Below are positions 1-8,581 of a DNA stretch of 64,000 bases, piece after piece. Under the pieces are notes generated by a model that ran no database searches, was not told where the DNA came from, and worked only from the letters and a program-made list of their open reading frames with translations. This stretch comes from Trinickia sp. Y13 (GTDB taxonomy: Bacteria; Pseudomonadota; Gammaproteobacteria; Burkholderiales; Burkholderiaceae), in contig NZ_JAKWFK010000003.1 of assembly GCF_029522115.1 (NCBI RefSeq), positions 62,001 to 126,000 of the forward strand, given 5' to 3'. The number at the start of each line of letters is the position of its first letter. The first letter of the stretch is position 1. Made by a program: the position numbers and the translations under genes.

Positions 1-578
1 CGTTGCGCCGTATAAGCCGATCCCATCGGGCTCGCAACCACGAACACTTGCTTGCCGGCCTGCAGATCGCTGCGCGTCGCCGGCGCGAACGTCACGACAG
101 GCACGTTCTCCGGCACCGTGACCGCATTGGAGCCGCCCTTGTACGAGAGCTTCAGATTGCGTCCGTCGGTGCTTTGCACGACTTGGTCGACATTCGCGTT
201 CGTCATCGTGCTGTTCGGACCCAGATCCCATGCGTAGTGGCCTTCGCCGGTGCCGCGCGCAGATTCGGGAAAAACCAGCACTTCGGTCGCGGTCAGCTTG
301 CCGTCCACGCCCGTCATTGCCGCCGTGCCCACGAACGAGCCGGGCTTGATGTCTTGGAGCTTGATGTTCCTCAGCGCGTTGATGGGCGTGTCGCCCTTCA
401 ACGAAATCTTCACGATATCGCCGCTGCGGCGATGCACGGTTAGCGTATCGGCCGAGAGCGCAACGATGTCGCCGCGGATGCGCGTGGGTTTGGCCGGCGT
501 TTGAGCGAGCGCTGCGCAGGTGATGGAGGCCAGCGTCAACGTGGCGACGCTGGCAGTGAGTGTGCTTCGAATCGACAT
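1..578 (-). CDS. Periplasmic protein of unknown function, DUF5666-like (partial)
   Basis: The gene starts at an ATG on the minus strand preceded by an AAGGAG ribosome-binding site and is still open at the window edge, so only the first 192 residues are visible. Residues 1-26 form a classic signal peptide ending ALAQ, so the product should be periplasmic. The rest is beta-rich (RGDIVALSADTLTV, LKGDTP, VGTAAM), resembling small OB-fold-like DUF5666 proteins; that family name is a guess from the pattern. It lies 41 bp downstream of the molybdopterin oxidoreductase in the same direction, so it is probably the third gene of that operon. I cannot assign a biochemical role. Confidence 0.75.
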   Translation of the reverse strand, partial: MSIRSTLTASVATLTLASITCAALAQTPAKPTRIRGDIVALSADTLTVHRRSGDIVKISLKGDTPINALRNIKLQDIKPGSFVGTAAMTGVDGKLTATEVLVFPESARGTGEGHYAWDLGPNSTMTNANVDQVVQSTDGRNLKLSYKGGSNAVTVPENVPVVTFAPATRSDLQAGKQVFVVASPMGSAYTAQ

Positions 579-619
579 GAAAGCTCCTTGAGTTGTCGAG
601 GGTGATCGGACCGTGAACG

Positions 620-1393
620 TTAGGAACCGCCGAACCAGTTGTAGCCCTGGTTCTCCCAATAGCCGCCTGGGTATTCGTTGGTGACGGTGATGGCGACGAT
701 GTGCTTGGGGTTCTTGTAGCCGAGCTTGGTGGGCATGCGCAGCTTCATCGGGAAGCCGTACTTCGGCGGCAGGATCTGGCCGTCGTAGGTGAGCGTGAGC
801 AGCGTCTGGGCGTGAAGCGCGGTCGGCATGTCGATGCTCGTCGAATAGTTGTCGGCGCAGTGAAAGGCGACGTATTTCGCGCTCGTATCGGCTCCGGCGT
901 GGGCCAGGACATGCGCGAAGCGCACGCCGCCCCACCGGCCGATCGCGCTCCAGCCCTCGATGCAGATATGCCGAGTGATCTGGCTTTCTTGCGGCATGGC
1001 ATGCAGCTCGTCGAGCGTCCATACGCGCTTGCCTTTCGCGAGACCGCCGATCGTGAGCTTGTAGCCGGACGGATCGACTTGCGGCACTTCGTCTATGTCG
1101 TAGAAGGCGTTGAACGGGAACGGGCGCGTGATCATGGACTCGGGATAAGTCGGCGCAAGCGCGTTCGGATCGAACAAGAGCGCTTGCACGTCGTCGTTGA
1201 ACCTCGACATCTTGCGCAGCATCGCGTTCACGGACTGGTCGTCGGTGATGCTGCAGCCCGAGAGCATCGCGAGGCCGCCGAGCGAAAGGATGCGCTTGCC
1301 GAACAACCGGCGCGCTGGCGCTTTCAATTCTTTCGCCGCGTCCTTGACGATGAGTTCGGCATCGGGCCTAACGAGAGAGCGTTTGAATGACAT
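620..1393 (-). CDS. Molybdopterin-dependent oxidoreductase, sulfite oxidase/YedY (MsrP) superfamily, Tat lipoprotein
   Basis: This 257-residue protein has the oxidoreductase molybdopterin-binding fold of the sulfite oxidase/YedY superfamily. The conserved RHICIEGWS stretch carries the cysteine (about residue 144) expected to ligate molybdenum. The N-terminus combines a twin-arginine-like motif (RRLFGK, residues 28-33), a hydrophobic stretch and a lipobox LSGC with Cys47, so I infer export folded by Tat and anchoring as a lipoprotein. It sits 24 bp downstream of a b-type cytochrome gene that could supply electrons from the quinone pool. Relatives include the methionine sulfoxide reductase MsrP, but MsrP is longer and pairs with MsrQ, so the substrate here is open. 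The start has only a weak ribosome-binding site. Confidence 0.88.
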   Translation of the reverse strand: MSFKRSLVRPDAELIVKDAAKELKAPARRLFGKRILSLGGLAMLSGCSITDDQSVNAMLRKMSRFNDDVQALLFDPNALAPTYPESMITRPFPFNAFYDIDEVPQVDPSGYKLTIGGLAKGKRVWTLDELHAMPQESQITRHICIEGWSAIGRWGGVRFAHVLAHAGADTSAKYVAFHCADNYSTSIDMPTALHAQTLLTLTYDGQILPPKYGFPMKLRMPTKLGYKNPKHIVAITVTNEYPGGYWENQGYNWFGGS

Positions 1394-1417
1394 GGTCGAA
1401 TATCCGTTGGCGCGGCG

Positions 1418-2059
1418 TCACCGCCCGCGAATCATGAGCACGAGCGAGCGCGGCACGAGCGCCACCATCGCCACATGCACGACGAAGAACGCCACGAGAA
1501 AGCTCATGCCGAAAAAGTGCACGATGCGCGCGTTGTCGTAGCCGCCCATGAGCGTCCGTAGCAGCGGGAATTGCACCGATTTCCAGACGACGAGGCCGGA
1601 AAGCATGACGATGGCGAGGTCGGCGATGACCGCGAGATACGCAAGCTTTTGCACGGCGTTGTAATGAGCGAGATCGTCGTGGCCCAATTTGCCGCGCAGG
1701 GCGGCGTTCGCATCTTTGATGAGCGTCTTCACGCTCAACGGAAACAGGCGGCGCCGCAAACGCCCGGTTGCGACGTTCATCGCGAGGTAGGCCACGAAGT
1801 TGACGACCAATAACCACATCGCCGCAAAATGCCACTCGGTCGCGGCGCCGAGCCAGCCGCCCAACGTCACCGCGGACGGAAACGTCAGCGCTTGGAACAG
1901 GGGCGATGCGTTGTAGATTTGCCAGCCGCTCGTCACCATGATCACGATGGCGAGTGCGTTGATCCAGTGCGTGATGCGCAACCAGAGAGGCTGGGTAGGG
2001 TGCTGCGTTTGGTTTTGCACGGCATGCCTCGCATTCGATGGAGCCAAAACGCTTGACAT
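1418..2059 (-). CDS. Cytochrome b561/hydrogenase-type b cytochrome, membrane electron carrier
   Basis: A 213-residue integral membrane protein with four hydrophobic segments and histidines in positions typical of di-heme b cytochromes: RITHW at the start of the first helix, EWHFAAMW in the second, and HFFGMSF and FVVHVAM in the last part. This pattern fits the cytochrome b561 / Ni-Fe hydrogenase b-type family and not MsrQ, which is a ferric-reductase-like protein. I chose the ATG giving MSSVLAPSN; the longer reading frame adds 33 residues of non-membrane sequence running into the divergent promoter. It is the first gene of a three-gene unit with the molybdoenzyme, so it probably connects the quinone pool to the periplasmic enzyme. 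Confidence 0.87.
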   Translation of the reverse strand: MSSVLAPSNARHAVQNQTQHPTQPLWLRITHWINALAIVIMVTSGWQIYNASPLFQALTFPSAVTLGGWLGAATEWHFAAMWLLVVNFVAYLAMNVATGRLRRRLFPLSVKTLIKDANAALRGKLGHDDLAHYNAVQKLAYLAVIADLAIVMLSGLVVWKSVQFPLLRTLMGGYDNARIVHFFGMSFLVAFFVVHVAMVALVPRSLVLMIRGR

Positions 2060-2174
2060 GGTAGAAACGCGGCGCTGATCGATCGATGACCCATCGATGA
2101 CTTTTTTGTCATGAAGGAATGGCTCGAGCCAGCGGTCGCTAAAATGTCGCCAATGCAATCAAGGCCGCCCCAGC

Positions 2175-2846
2175 ATGACCATCCTCGTGATCGAAGACGA
2201 CCGCAAGACCGGCGATTATCTGAAGAAGGGCCTGACGGAATCGGGCTATCAGGTCGATCTCGCCCGCAACGGTACCGACGGTCTGCATCAAGCGCTCGCG
2301 AACGCGTACGAACTCATCGTGCTCGACGTGATGTTGCCCGGCATCGATGGGTGGCAGATCATGTCGGCGCTGCGTGCCAAGCGCGACTTGCCTGTCATTT
2401 TTCTGACGGCGCGGGATCAAGTCGCGGATCGCATTCATGGCCTCGAGCTTGGCGCGGACGATTACCTCGTCAAGCCGTTCTCGTTTACCGAGCTGCTTTT
2501 GCGCATTCGCACGCTGCTGCGGCGCGGCGTCATGCGCGAATCGGATACGTACAAGGTTGCGGACCTGCAAGTGGACGTTTTGCGGCGCAAGGTGACGAGA
2601 AAGGGTATCGACATCACCTTGACCAATAAGGAGTTCGCGCTGCTGCATTTGTTCTGCAAGCGCCAAGGCGAGGCATTGTCGCGCACGCTCATCGCTTCCG
2701 AAGTGTGGGATATGAACTTCGACAGCGACACCAATGTCGTCGATGTCGCGGTGAAGCGCCTGCGCGCCAAGATCGACAATCCATTCGATCTCAAGCTGAT
2801 TCATACGGTGCGCAGCATTGGCTATTCGTTCGGGGACGACGCGTGA
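2175..2846 (+). CDS. OmpR-family response regulator, heavy-metal/HprR (CusR, YedW) type
   Basis: A 223-residue response regulator. The receiver domain occupies residues 1-115, with acidic pair E7-D8-D9, phospho-acceptor Asp51 (VLDVMLPG), Thr78 and Lys100 (LVKPF). The C-terminal winged-helix DNA-binding domain ends GYSFGDDA. The sequence style ([20 protein letters not shown]) is that of the CusR/IrlR/HprR group, which responds to copper, other metals or reactive oxygen and chlorine species. It is transcribed divergently from the cytochrome b/molybdoenzyme operon across 115 bp and overlaps the downstream kinase gene by 4 bp, so regulator and kinase are translationally coupled. The likely target is the divergent operon. 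Confidence 0.93.
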   Translation: MTILVIEDDRKTGDYLKKGLTESGYQVDLARNGTDGLHQALANAYELIVLDVMLPGIDGWQIMSALRAKRDLPVIFLTARDQVADRIHGLELGADDYLVKPFSFTELLLRIRTLLRRGVMRESDTYKVADLQVDVLRRKVTRKGIDITLTNKEFALLHLFCKRQGEALSRTLIASEVWDMNFDSDTNVVDVAVKRLRAKIDNPFDLKLIHTVRSIGYSFGDDA

Positions 2847-4258
2847 GACGGCCCGCGCGCTCGCTCGCGATTCGCATCGCGCTCTCGTTCGCCGCGATCG
2901 TCTGCGTCGTGGTCGGCATGGTGGGGGCGGCGCTCTACCACGCGACCAATCGGGCATTGTCCACGCGCGCGGACTATCAACTGATCGGTCGCGTCGAGCA
3001 TTTTCGTTCGCTGTTGCACGATCTCTATACGATCAAGGAAATCGAAGCCCGGCCGCGGCTCTTCGAAACGATGCTCGGCGACAGCCAGGATGTGATCATA
3101 TTCAAGCGGGCAGGATCGGCTCCGATCATCAATGTCAATCCCGACCACATGGCGTTGCCGCCGCTTCGTGTCGTGCCGGTGGCCGAGGCCGTGGGGCTCG
3201 ACGCGCTTTACGAGGGTAAGCGTCCCGACGGCGTGCGCATGCGCTGGGTCGCTGCCCAGGCGCAGATCGGCGACGATGGCGACGTCGTGCAGATCATCGC
3301 GGCGCACGTGATGACGCAGGAAGCGCGGGTATTGTCGATCTATCTGCGGCGCGTATGGATCACGGTCCTCTGTGCGGTGCTGGTGACCCTAGCACTCGCG
3401 TACTGGGTCACGAGCCGAGGGCTGATGCCGCTGAAGCTGATGGCGGACAAGGCTGCCGAAATTTCTCCCAACCGGATGACTACGCGACTCGATGTGGCAG
3501 GCTCGCCGGCCGAACTGCAAAGCCTCGCGGCCTCGTTCAATGCCATGCTCGATCGCCTAGAACATGGTTACGAACGATTGCTTCAGTTCTCGGCCGATCT
3601 TGCCCATGAGTTGCGCACGCCTATCGGGGTGCTGATCGGCGAAACACAAGTTGCGCTTGCGCATGAGCGCGGCGCAGCGGACTATCGCGCCGTGCTCGAA
3701 TCGAACCTGGAAGAATTGGAGCGGCTCGCGCGCATCGCGCAAAACATCCTCTTCTTGGCGCAGGCCGATCATGGGCAGCAGGTTATCCAGCGCGAGCGCA
3801 TCGATATCCGCAGCGAGATCGAGGCGATCGTCGAATACTTCGACGGGATCGCCGACGAGCGGCGAATCACGTTTCAAATCGATGCCGACGGCGAGATGGC
3901 GGTCAACCCGATCATGTGTCGCAGGGCGATCGGCAATGTCGTCGTCAATGCGGTGCGTTATGCCGATGCCGGCACGACCGTGCGGATCGACGCGCATGCC
4001 GATGCTGCGGGCGCGCGCATCGTCATCGGCAATTTCGGGCCGCGTATCGAGCGTGAGGCGCTCGCACGCTTGTTCGACCGCTTCTATCGCGGCGATGCGG
4101 CGCGCAGCGAGTTCACCGAATCGAGCGGGCTCGGCTTGTCGATCGTGCAGGCGATCATGCGGCTGCACGCGGGCGACGTATCGGCCAGTTGCTCGGCAGA
4201 CGGTTGGATCGAATTCACGCTGAGCTTTCCGCGCGAGTCGCGCGCGGCCGGTTCCTAG
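2843..4258 (+). CDS. Sensor histidine kinase, heavy-metal/HprS (CusS) type
   Basis: A 471-residue membrane sensor kinase. I place the start at GTG 2843, giving (M)[14 protein letters not shown]; it overlaps the regulator stop in a GTGA junction. The first membrane helix spans about residues 12-32, a periplasmic sensor domain about 33-168, the second helix 171-190, and a HAMP linker follows. The dimerisation/phosphoacceptor segment [13 protein letters not shown] has His255. The C-terminal ATPase domain shows the N-box [11 protein letters not shown] and the GLGLSIV glycine loop. It should autophosphorylate and transfer phosphate to the adjacent regulator. CusS and YedV/HprS are the nearest families I recognise; the ligand cannot be read from sequence. 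Its stop codon interlocks with that of the convergent acyltransferase. Confidence 0.92.
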   Translation: MRRPARSLAIRIALSFAAIVCVVVGMVGAALYHATNRALSTRADYQLIGRVEHFRSLLHDLYTIKEIEARPRLFETMLGDSQDVIIFKRAGSAPIINVNPDHMALPPLRVVPVAEAVGLDALYEGKRPDGVRMRWVAAQAQIGDDGDVVQIIAAHVMTQEARVLSIYLRRVWITVLCAVLVTLALAYWVTSRGLMPLKLMADKAAEISPNRMTTRLDVAGSPAELQSLAASFNAMLDRLEHGYERLLQFSADLAHELRTPIGVLIGETQVALAHERGAADYRAVLESNLEELERLARIAQNILFLAQADHGQQVIQRERIDIRSEIEAIVEYFDGIADERRITFQIDADGEMAVNPIMCRRAIGNVVVNAVRYADAGTTVRIDAHADAAGARIVIGNFGPRIEREALARLFDRFYRGDAARSEFTESSGLGLSIVQAIMRLHAGDVSASCSADGWIEFTLSFPRESRAAGS

Positions 4259-5451
4259 CTGCGAGGCCGGGATGCGCCGTGTGCGATCGCACGTGAGCAG
4301 GGTGTGCGGCCGAATGCGAACGCGTGGTCGATCTTGACGAGCAGACTGCGGGCGAGCTTGGACGCGAAGCGTTGCACGAGTTTGTCCGTTAGTCGCGAGA
4401 GCAGGTAGGACGCACCCAGCGTGACGGCGAGCACGGCGACGAACGCAAGCAAGCGAGAATCTTTGAAGAGATAAACCGCAGCGAATGCGAACAGAAAATG
4501 CCACAAATAGATGGCATAGCTTTCACGCCCGACGGCGGTTGCGATGCGTCCCACGAACCGCAGCTGCTGGCTGTGCCCCCGATGCGCGGCCGAACAGAAC
4601 ACGAGCAGTAGCGCCGCCGAGCTGCCGGCCGCGAAGAGGGGCGCATATTCGTTCGCCAATCCGATCCATACGCCGCACACGGCGGCAAGAAGTGCGCAAA
4701 GCGCCATCATGGCGAGCGCCATGCTCATGCCGCGGCTGCCGAGCTTGGCGTGCCCGTTCAGATAATGGCTAAAGAAATGCCAGCACCAAATGCCCACGAG
4801 AAAACAGGGCACTTGCACCGGTGGCCAGAAGTAGAAGAACGAGTTGTTCTCCACGTTGCACGACAGGCCGCCGCCGCAGGCGCCCGATGACACGAATGCA
4901 GCGCACGCGAGCAGCAACGCCGCGGTGATCGTAAGGAGCCGGGCTCGCGTCGTGGCATAGAAGAAGATGAACGGTGCGATCGAGTAAAACAACATTTCCA
5001 CGCCGATCGACCACCCGCCCGGAACCACATTGTTGATCGCGGAGGGCGACACCGCATGCATGAACAGCAGATTTAGGACGATGTCTCCCGCATCGTGCTG
5101 GCCCAGAATCGAGGCATGATCTGGCGCGAAGCGGTATGTGTACCAACTCATCGCGCCGTAAGCCAGGATCGCGACGTAATAAAGCGGCGCGATGCGAAAG
5201 AAGCGCTTGATGTAAAAGCGCGCCGTAACGTGGCGGGCAGCTCGATATCGCGCGTGGTCGGCGGCGAGCGTCATGAAGATCGTAATGGCGCTGATGACGA
5301 AGAACAATTGGACGCCGTATTGGCCCATGCGGGCCAGCACGGCGGCCCATTGGGGCAGATGAGGGAATTGAAATGACAAATGAACCGCAACGACCGCAAT
5401 GATGGCAATGGATCGAGCTTGATCGAGACCAGATAACCTTTCTCGCTGCAT
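4255..5451 (-). CDS. Membrane acyltransferase, acyltransferase family 3 (OafA/YrhL-like)
   Basis: A 398-residue polytopic membrane protein with about ten hydrophobic helices. It opens with the signature of family 3 acyltransferases, LDQARSIAIIAVVAVHLSF, whose histidine lies where the catalytic His of OafA/NodX relatives sits. YIKRFFRIAPLYY and GGWSIGVEMLFYSIAPF are further conserved blocks. These enzymes acetylate or otherwise acylate cell-surface sugars such as O-antigen or exopolysaccharide. No glycan cluster is nearby, so the acceptor is unknown. The ATG is preceded by CAGGAGAAAGG, a good ribosome-binding site. The C-terminal tail after about residue 375 is basic and cytoplasmic. The gene is convergent with the sensor kinase, sharing a CTAG stop. 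Confidence 0.9.
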   Translation of the reverse strand: MQRERLSGLDQARSIAIIAVVAVHLSFQFPHLPQWAAVLARMGQYGVQLFFVISAITIFMTLAADHARYRAARHVTARFYIKRFFRIAPLYYVAILAYGAMSWYTYRFAPDHASILGQHDAGDIVLNLLFMHAVSPSAINNVVPGGWSIGVEMLFYSIAPFIFFYATTRARLLTITAALLLACAAFVSSGACGGGLSCNVENNSFFYFWPPVQVPCFLVGIWCWHFFSHYLNGHAKLGSRGMSMALAMMALCALLAAVCGVWIGLANEYAPLFAAGSSAALLLVFCSAAHRGHSQQLRFVGRIATAVGRESYAIYLWHFLFAFAAVYLFKDSRLLAFVAVLAVTLGASYLLSRLTDKLVQRFASKLARSLLVKIDHAFAFGRTPCSRAIAHGASRPRS

Positions 5452-5806
5452 CCTTTCTCCTGGTAATGATGTGAAGAAAAGCGAAGCCGCATTGCTTCAA
5501 AAGCGGCGTTGGGATGCAGGAATTGAGCCAGGACGGGTCGGACATATGGCGATCGGCGCGCGAGACTGTGCGCATAGGCTCCCGGCGTATCGTCGCGCTC
5601 GCGTGGGCGATCCCGTCGGCCGCGCTCTAACGCGTCAAAGGAACAACACGGATGAAAGAATTTCAGGCGGAGGGCGAAAAGACCCGCTACTGTTCCATTG
5701 AAGATCTCGACGCCGATCGGCAGCTAGCGCACGCAAGGAGCGCGAAGCCGGCGTCAATAGCGATGAGCGCGGTGCCATCGAGGCGCGCTTTAAAGGAGGG
5801 GAGATC
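5452..5806. other. 355-bp intergenic region between acyltransferase and methyltransferase
   Basis: This gap lies between two divergent genes and should hold both promoters, but I could not pick convincing -35/-10 pairs. The right half contains a short open frame described separately. The last bases carry TAAAGGAGGGGAGATC, a near-perfect ribosome-binding site for the methyltransferase. Confidence 0.6.
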
Positions 5807-5810
5807 ATGA
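5652..5810 (+). CDS. Possible 52-residue leader ORF coupled to the methyltransferase
   Basis: An ATG with an upstream AAAGGA (nine bases away) opens a 52-codon frame beginning MKEFQAEGEKTRYCSIEDLD. Its TGA overlaps the methyltransferase ATG as ATGA, the usual layout for translational coupling. The N-terminal half is charged with no membrane or signal features; the C-terminal half (SAKPASIAMSAVPSRRALKEG) is less protein-like and covers the strong ribosome-binding site of the next gene. It could be a genuine small protein, a coupling leader, or chance in GC-rich DNA. I recognise no family. Confidence 0.35.
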   Translation: MKEFQAEGEKTRYCSIEDLDADRQLAHARSAKPASIAMSAVPSRRALKEGRS

Positions 5811-6619
5811 CGGATCGCGACACGGTATTCGTGGGCTCCATCCCGAAGTTCTACGACACGCTCATGGTCCCGCTCATCTTCGAGGCCTACGCCGCCGATC
5901 TTGCCGAACTCGCCGCGGCATCCGCGCCCCGGTCGGTGCTCGAAACGGCGGCCGGCAGCGGCGTCGTGGCGCGATCGCTTGCACCGAGGCTCGGCGCAGA
6001 CACGCGCTATGTGGTAACGGACCTGAACCAGCCCATGCTCGACTACGCCGCCAGCAGGCAAGGGCTCGATAGCCGAATCGAATGGCGGCAAGCGGATGCG
6101 CTCGCGCTGCCGTTCGACGATGCGTCGTTCGACGTCGTTTGCTGTCAGTTCGGCGCGATGTTTTTCCCCGACCGTGTCGCCGGTTACGGCGAGGCGCGTC
6201 GCGTATTACGAGAAGGCGGGCGCTTCGTCTTCAATGTCTGGGATCGCATCGAAGAGAACGCTTTTGCCGACGACATCACCAACGCTCTCGCGACTGTGTT
6301 CGAGCATGACCCGCCGAGGTTCCTAGCGCGCACGCCGCACGGCTACCACGAGGTCGCATTGATCCGCGAGGAATTGAGTAGCGCGGGCTACAGCGACATT
6401 CGGATCGAGACCCGCGAGAAAACGAGCTTCTCGACATCGGCACGAGAGGTCGCCACGGCTTATTGCCTCGGGACGCCGCTGCGCAACGAGATCGAGGCGC
6501 GCGACGCAGACTTGCTGCAACTAGCGATAGAGCGAGCCACGGACGCGATCGTGAAGCGGTACGGCGAAGGTCCGGTGGCCGGCAAGATTCAGGCGCATGT
6601 GATCGTGGCGGCCGGGTGA
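5807..6619 (+). CDS. Class I SAM-dependent methyltransferase (UbiE/Methyltransf_11 type)
   Basis: A 270-residue soluble methyltransferase. Motif I, the SAM-binding glycine loop, is VLETAAGSGVVARSLAPRL around residues 44-62; the acidic residue after strand 2 is in VVTDLNQPMLDYA; the QADALALPFDDASFDVVCCQFG block is motif II/post-II of the Methyltransf_11 family. These enzymes transfer a methyl group from S-adenosylmethionine to small molecules or lipids, and the acceptor cannot be deduced here. The ATG has an excellent ribosome-binding site (AAAGGAGGGG). The gene stands alone, convergent with trxC and divergent from the acyltransferase, so context does not help. Confidence 0.88.
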   Translation: MTDRDTVFVGSIPKFYDTLMVPLIFEAYAADLAELAAASAPRSVLETAAGSGVVARSLAPRLGADTRYVVTDLNQPMLDYAASRQGLDSRIEWRQADALALPFDDASFDVVCCQFGAMFFPDRVAGYGEARRVLREGGRFVFNVWDRIEENAFADDITNALATVFEHDPPRFLARTPHGYHEVALIREELSSAGYSDIRIETREKTSFSTSAREVATAYCLGTPLRNEIEARDADLLQLAIERATDAIVKRYGEGPVAGKIQAHVIVAAG

Positions 6620-6716
6620 CCGAGCCTCGTCGGCTGATCCGGACGGCAGGCCGCGCGTAGGGGCTGACACGCGTTTGCCATGCATTGACGGCAGAGGTCT
6701 GCAGCGTATGCATCGT

Positions 6717-7139
6717 TCAGATTGCCGCCGCGAGCCACGCCGCCATCTCCTGACTGCTCATGACGCCGCTGCGTCGATCGACCTCGTTGCCGGCGCGAAA
6801 CAAGACCATCGTCGGAATGCTGCGAATTTGAAATTGCGTGGCGATGTGCGGGTGCGAATCGGTGTTGAGCTTGGCAAACAGGACGCGGCCTTTGAGCTTG
6901 TCGGCCGCCGCCGATAGCTGCGGCGCCATCGCGCGACAAGGCCCGCACCAGGGCGCCCAAAAATCGACCAGCACCGGAAGATCGTTCCTGACGATGAATT
7001 GGACGAAGCCGCTCGCGTCCAGTTGCACGGGTTCCGGGTTGAGCAGCGGCTCGCCGCAAGCACCGCATACGGCACTCGCATCGAGCCGCGCCGGCTCGAT
7101 GCGGTTGACTCTCCAGCAATGGCTGCAGACGATATGCAT
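6717..7139 (-). CDS. trxC: Thioredoxin 2 (TrxC)
   Basis: A 140-residue thioredoxin with the N-terminal zinc ribbon that marks TrxC: CSHC (Cys5, Cys8) and CGAC (Cys25, Cys28). The active site WCGPC lies at residues 64-68, followed by the cis-proline segment IRSIPTMVLF. TrxC reduces disulfides in cytosolic proteins and is oxidant-inducible in other bacteria. The start was chosen at the ATG preceded by GGGAGGAATC; upstream residues in the open frame lack homology. It is the last gene of the pump/sulfide:quinone oxidoreductase run, 87 bp after the oxidoreductase, suggesting a role in handling persulfides or oxidant damage alongside it. That link is inference from position. Confidence 0.93.
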   Translation of the reverse strand: MHIVCSHCWRVNRIEPARLDASAVCGACGEPLLNPEPVQLDASGFVQFIVRNDLPVLVDFWAPWCGPCRAMAPQLSAAADKLKGRVLFAKLNTDSHPHIATQFQIRSIPTMVLFRAGNEVDRRSGVMSSQEMAAWLAAAI

Positions 7140-7226
7140 GATTCCTCCCTGAGTGCCTCGATGCGCGCGGGCGTGGCATGCCGGGGCCGCTGGCCGCACC
7201 CCGGCCGCCTCGATGCGCGCGACGCA

Positions 7227-8498
7227 TCAAGACTTGAGCTTCTTTGCCCCCAGCAGATCGAGCAGCAGGCGTTCATACGCAGGCTCGGTCGAACCTGTGC
7301 GCATACGGTGCAAGAAGTATTTCTCGAAGCCGATCTTGGCCAGATGCACCCATTTTCCTTCGCTGGACCAGTTCAAATTGCGCGGCGGAATCTGCGGCAG
7401 CGCGACGAACGCCACGCCGCGGTCGCCGAAGTCGGCAAGGCATATCGCGTTCCAGGTCGCGCGCGTCTCGGGCTCCTTCTTATCGAGCGCGGCACGGATG
7501 TTTTCCGCCGTGGCGCTGACCATCGATTCGATCATGAACCCGGTCTTGGGCACGCCTGTCGGTATCGGGGTCGCTTCTTGGGGGGCGATCGCCACGCATA
7601 CGCCGATCGCGAAGACGTTATGGTACGTGGGGTTGCGCTGATATTCGTCGATGATGACAAAGCCCCGCGGGTTCGTGAGTTTGTCGATGCCGGCCACCGC
7701 ATCGACGCCCTTGAATGCGGGCAACATCATGGAAAAGCGAAACGGCAACTCGTGCTTGCGGCGTTCCTGGCCCAGATCGTCGTGCTCGGTGACGAATACA
7801 TGGCCCGCGTCCACTCGCGTGGTCTTCGCGTTGCAGATCCATTTGATATCGTGCTCGCGCATCGTCGACTCGAGCATGCCTTTGGAATCGCCCACGCCTC
7901 CGAGACCCAGATGCCCGATGTACGGCTCCGGCGTCACGAATGTCATCGGCACGCGATCGCGGATCTTGCGACGGCGCAGGTCGGCGTCCATGATCATCGC
8001 GTACTCGTAGGCCGGCCCGAAGCACGATGCGCCCTGGACGGCGCCGACCACGATCGGGCCGGGATCGGCGACGAAGGCGTCCCACTTGCTGGCCGCTTGC
8101 TCGGCGTGATCGATTTGGCAGATCGAGACCGTGTTGCCCTGCGGGCCCAGCCCCTCCACTTCATCGAAGGCCAGCTTAGGCCCCGTTGCGACGATCAAGT
8201 AGTCGTAGGCGAGCGTTCTACCGTCCGCGAGCTCGATCTCGTTGCGCTCGGGATGTACTCGCTTCGCGCCGGTCGCGTCGAAGCCGATGTGCTTCTTGTC
8301 CAGCACGGGCTGCAGTTCCACGCTGACATCGTCGCGCTTGCGCCAGCGAACGGCGACCCATGGGTTGGACGGCACGAAATGAAAGTGGGTGTCGTCGGAG
8401 ACGAGCGTGACATGGTCCTCGGTGCGCGCCGCCTTGCGCATCGCAAAGGCCATGGACAGGCCGCCGAGTCCGGCGCCCAGAATGACGATTTCAGCCAT
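7227..8498 (-). CDS. Sulfide:quinone oxidoreductase-like FAD flavoprotein (type I SQR)
   Basis: A 423-residue flavoprotein of the SQR/FCSD family. The FAD-binding glycine loop is ILGAGLGGL (residues 6-14) and the second dinucleotide region is YDYLIVATGPKL (98-109). Cysteines at 127, 159 (GASCFGPAYEY) and 353 (AICLADFGDRGVAF) match the three redox cysteines of type I SQR from Acidithiobacillus (128, 160, 356), so I expect true sulfide oxidation with electrons passed to quinone. SQRs sit on the cytoplasmic membrane face. The ATG at 8498 has a GAAGGAGG site 5-9 bases upstream; the longer frame is rejected. It lies 83 bp after the TolC gene and before trxC in one minus-strand run. Confidence 0.9.
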   Translation of the reverse strand: MAEIVILGAGLGGLSMAFAMRKAARTEDHVTLVSDDTHFHFVPSNPWVAVRWRKRDDVSVELQPVLDKKHIGFDATGAKRVHPERNEIELADGRTLAYDYLIVATGPKLAFDEVEGLGPQGNTVSICQIDHAEQAASKWDAFVADPGPIVVGAVQGASCFGPAYEYAMIMDADLRRRKIRDRVPMTFVTPEPYIGHLGLGGVGDSKGMLESTMREHDIKWICNAKTTRVDAGHVFVTEHDDLGQERRKHELPFRFSMMLPAFKGVDAVAGIDKLTNPRGFVIIDEYQRNPTYHNVFAIGVCVAIAPQEATPIPTGVPKTGFMIESMVSATAENIRAALDKKEPETRATWNAICLADFGDRGVAFVALPQIPPRNLNWSSEGKWVHLAKIGFEKYFLHRMRTGSTEPAYERLLLDLLGAKKLKS

Positions 8499-8581
8499 GC
8501 TGCCTCCTTCTCGAGTGCGCCACATGGCGCATGAATATCTTGACCGGCGCCTGTGCAACGCCGGCGTGCGATTACGGTGCG

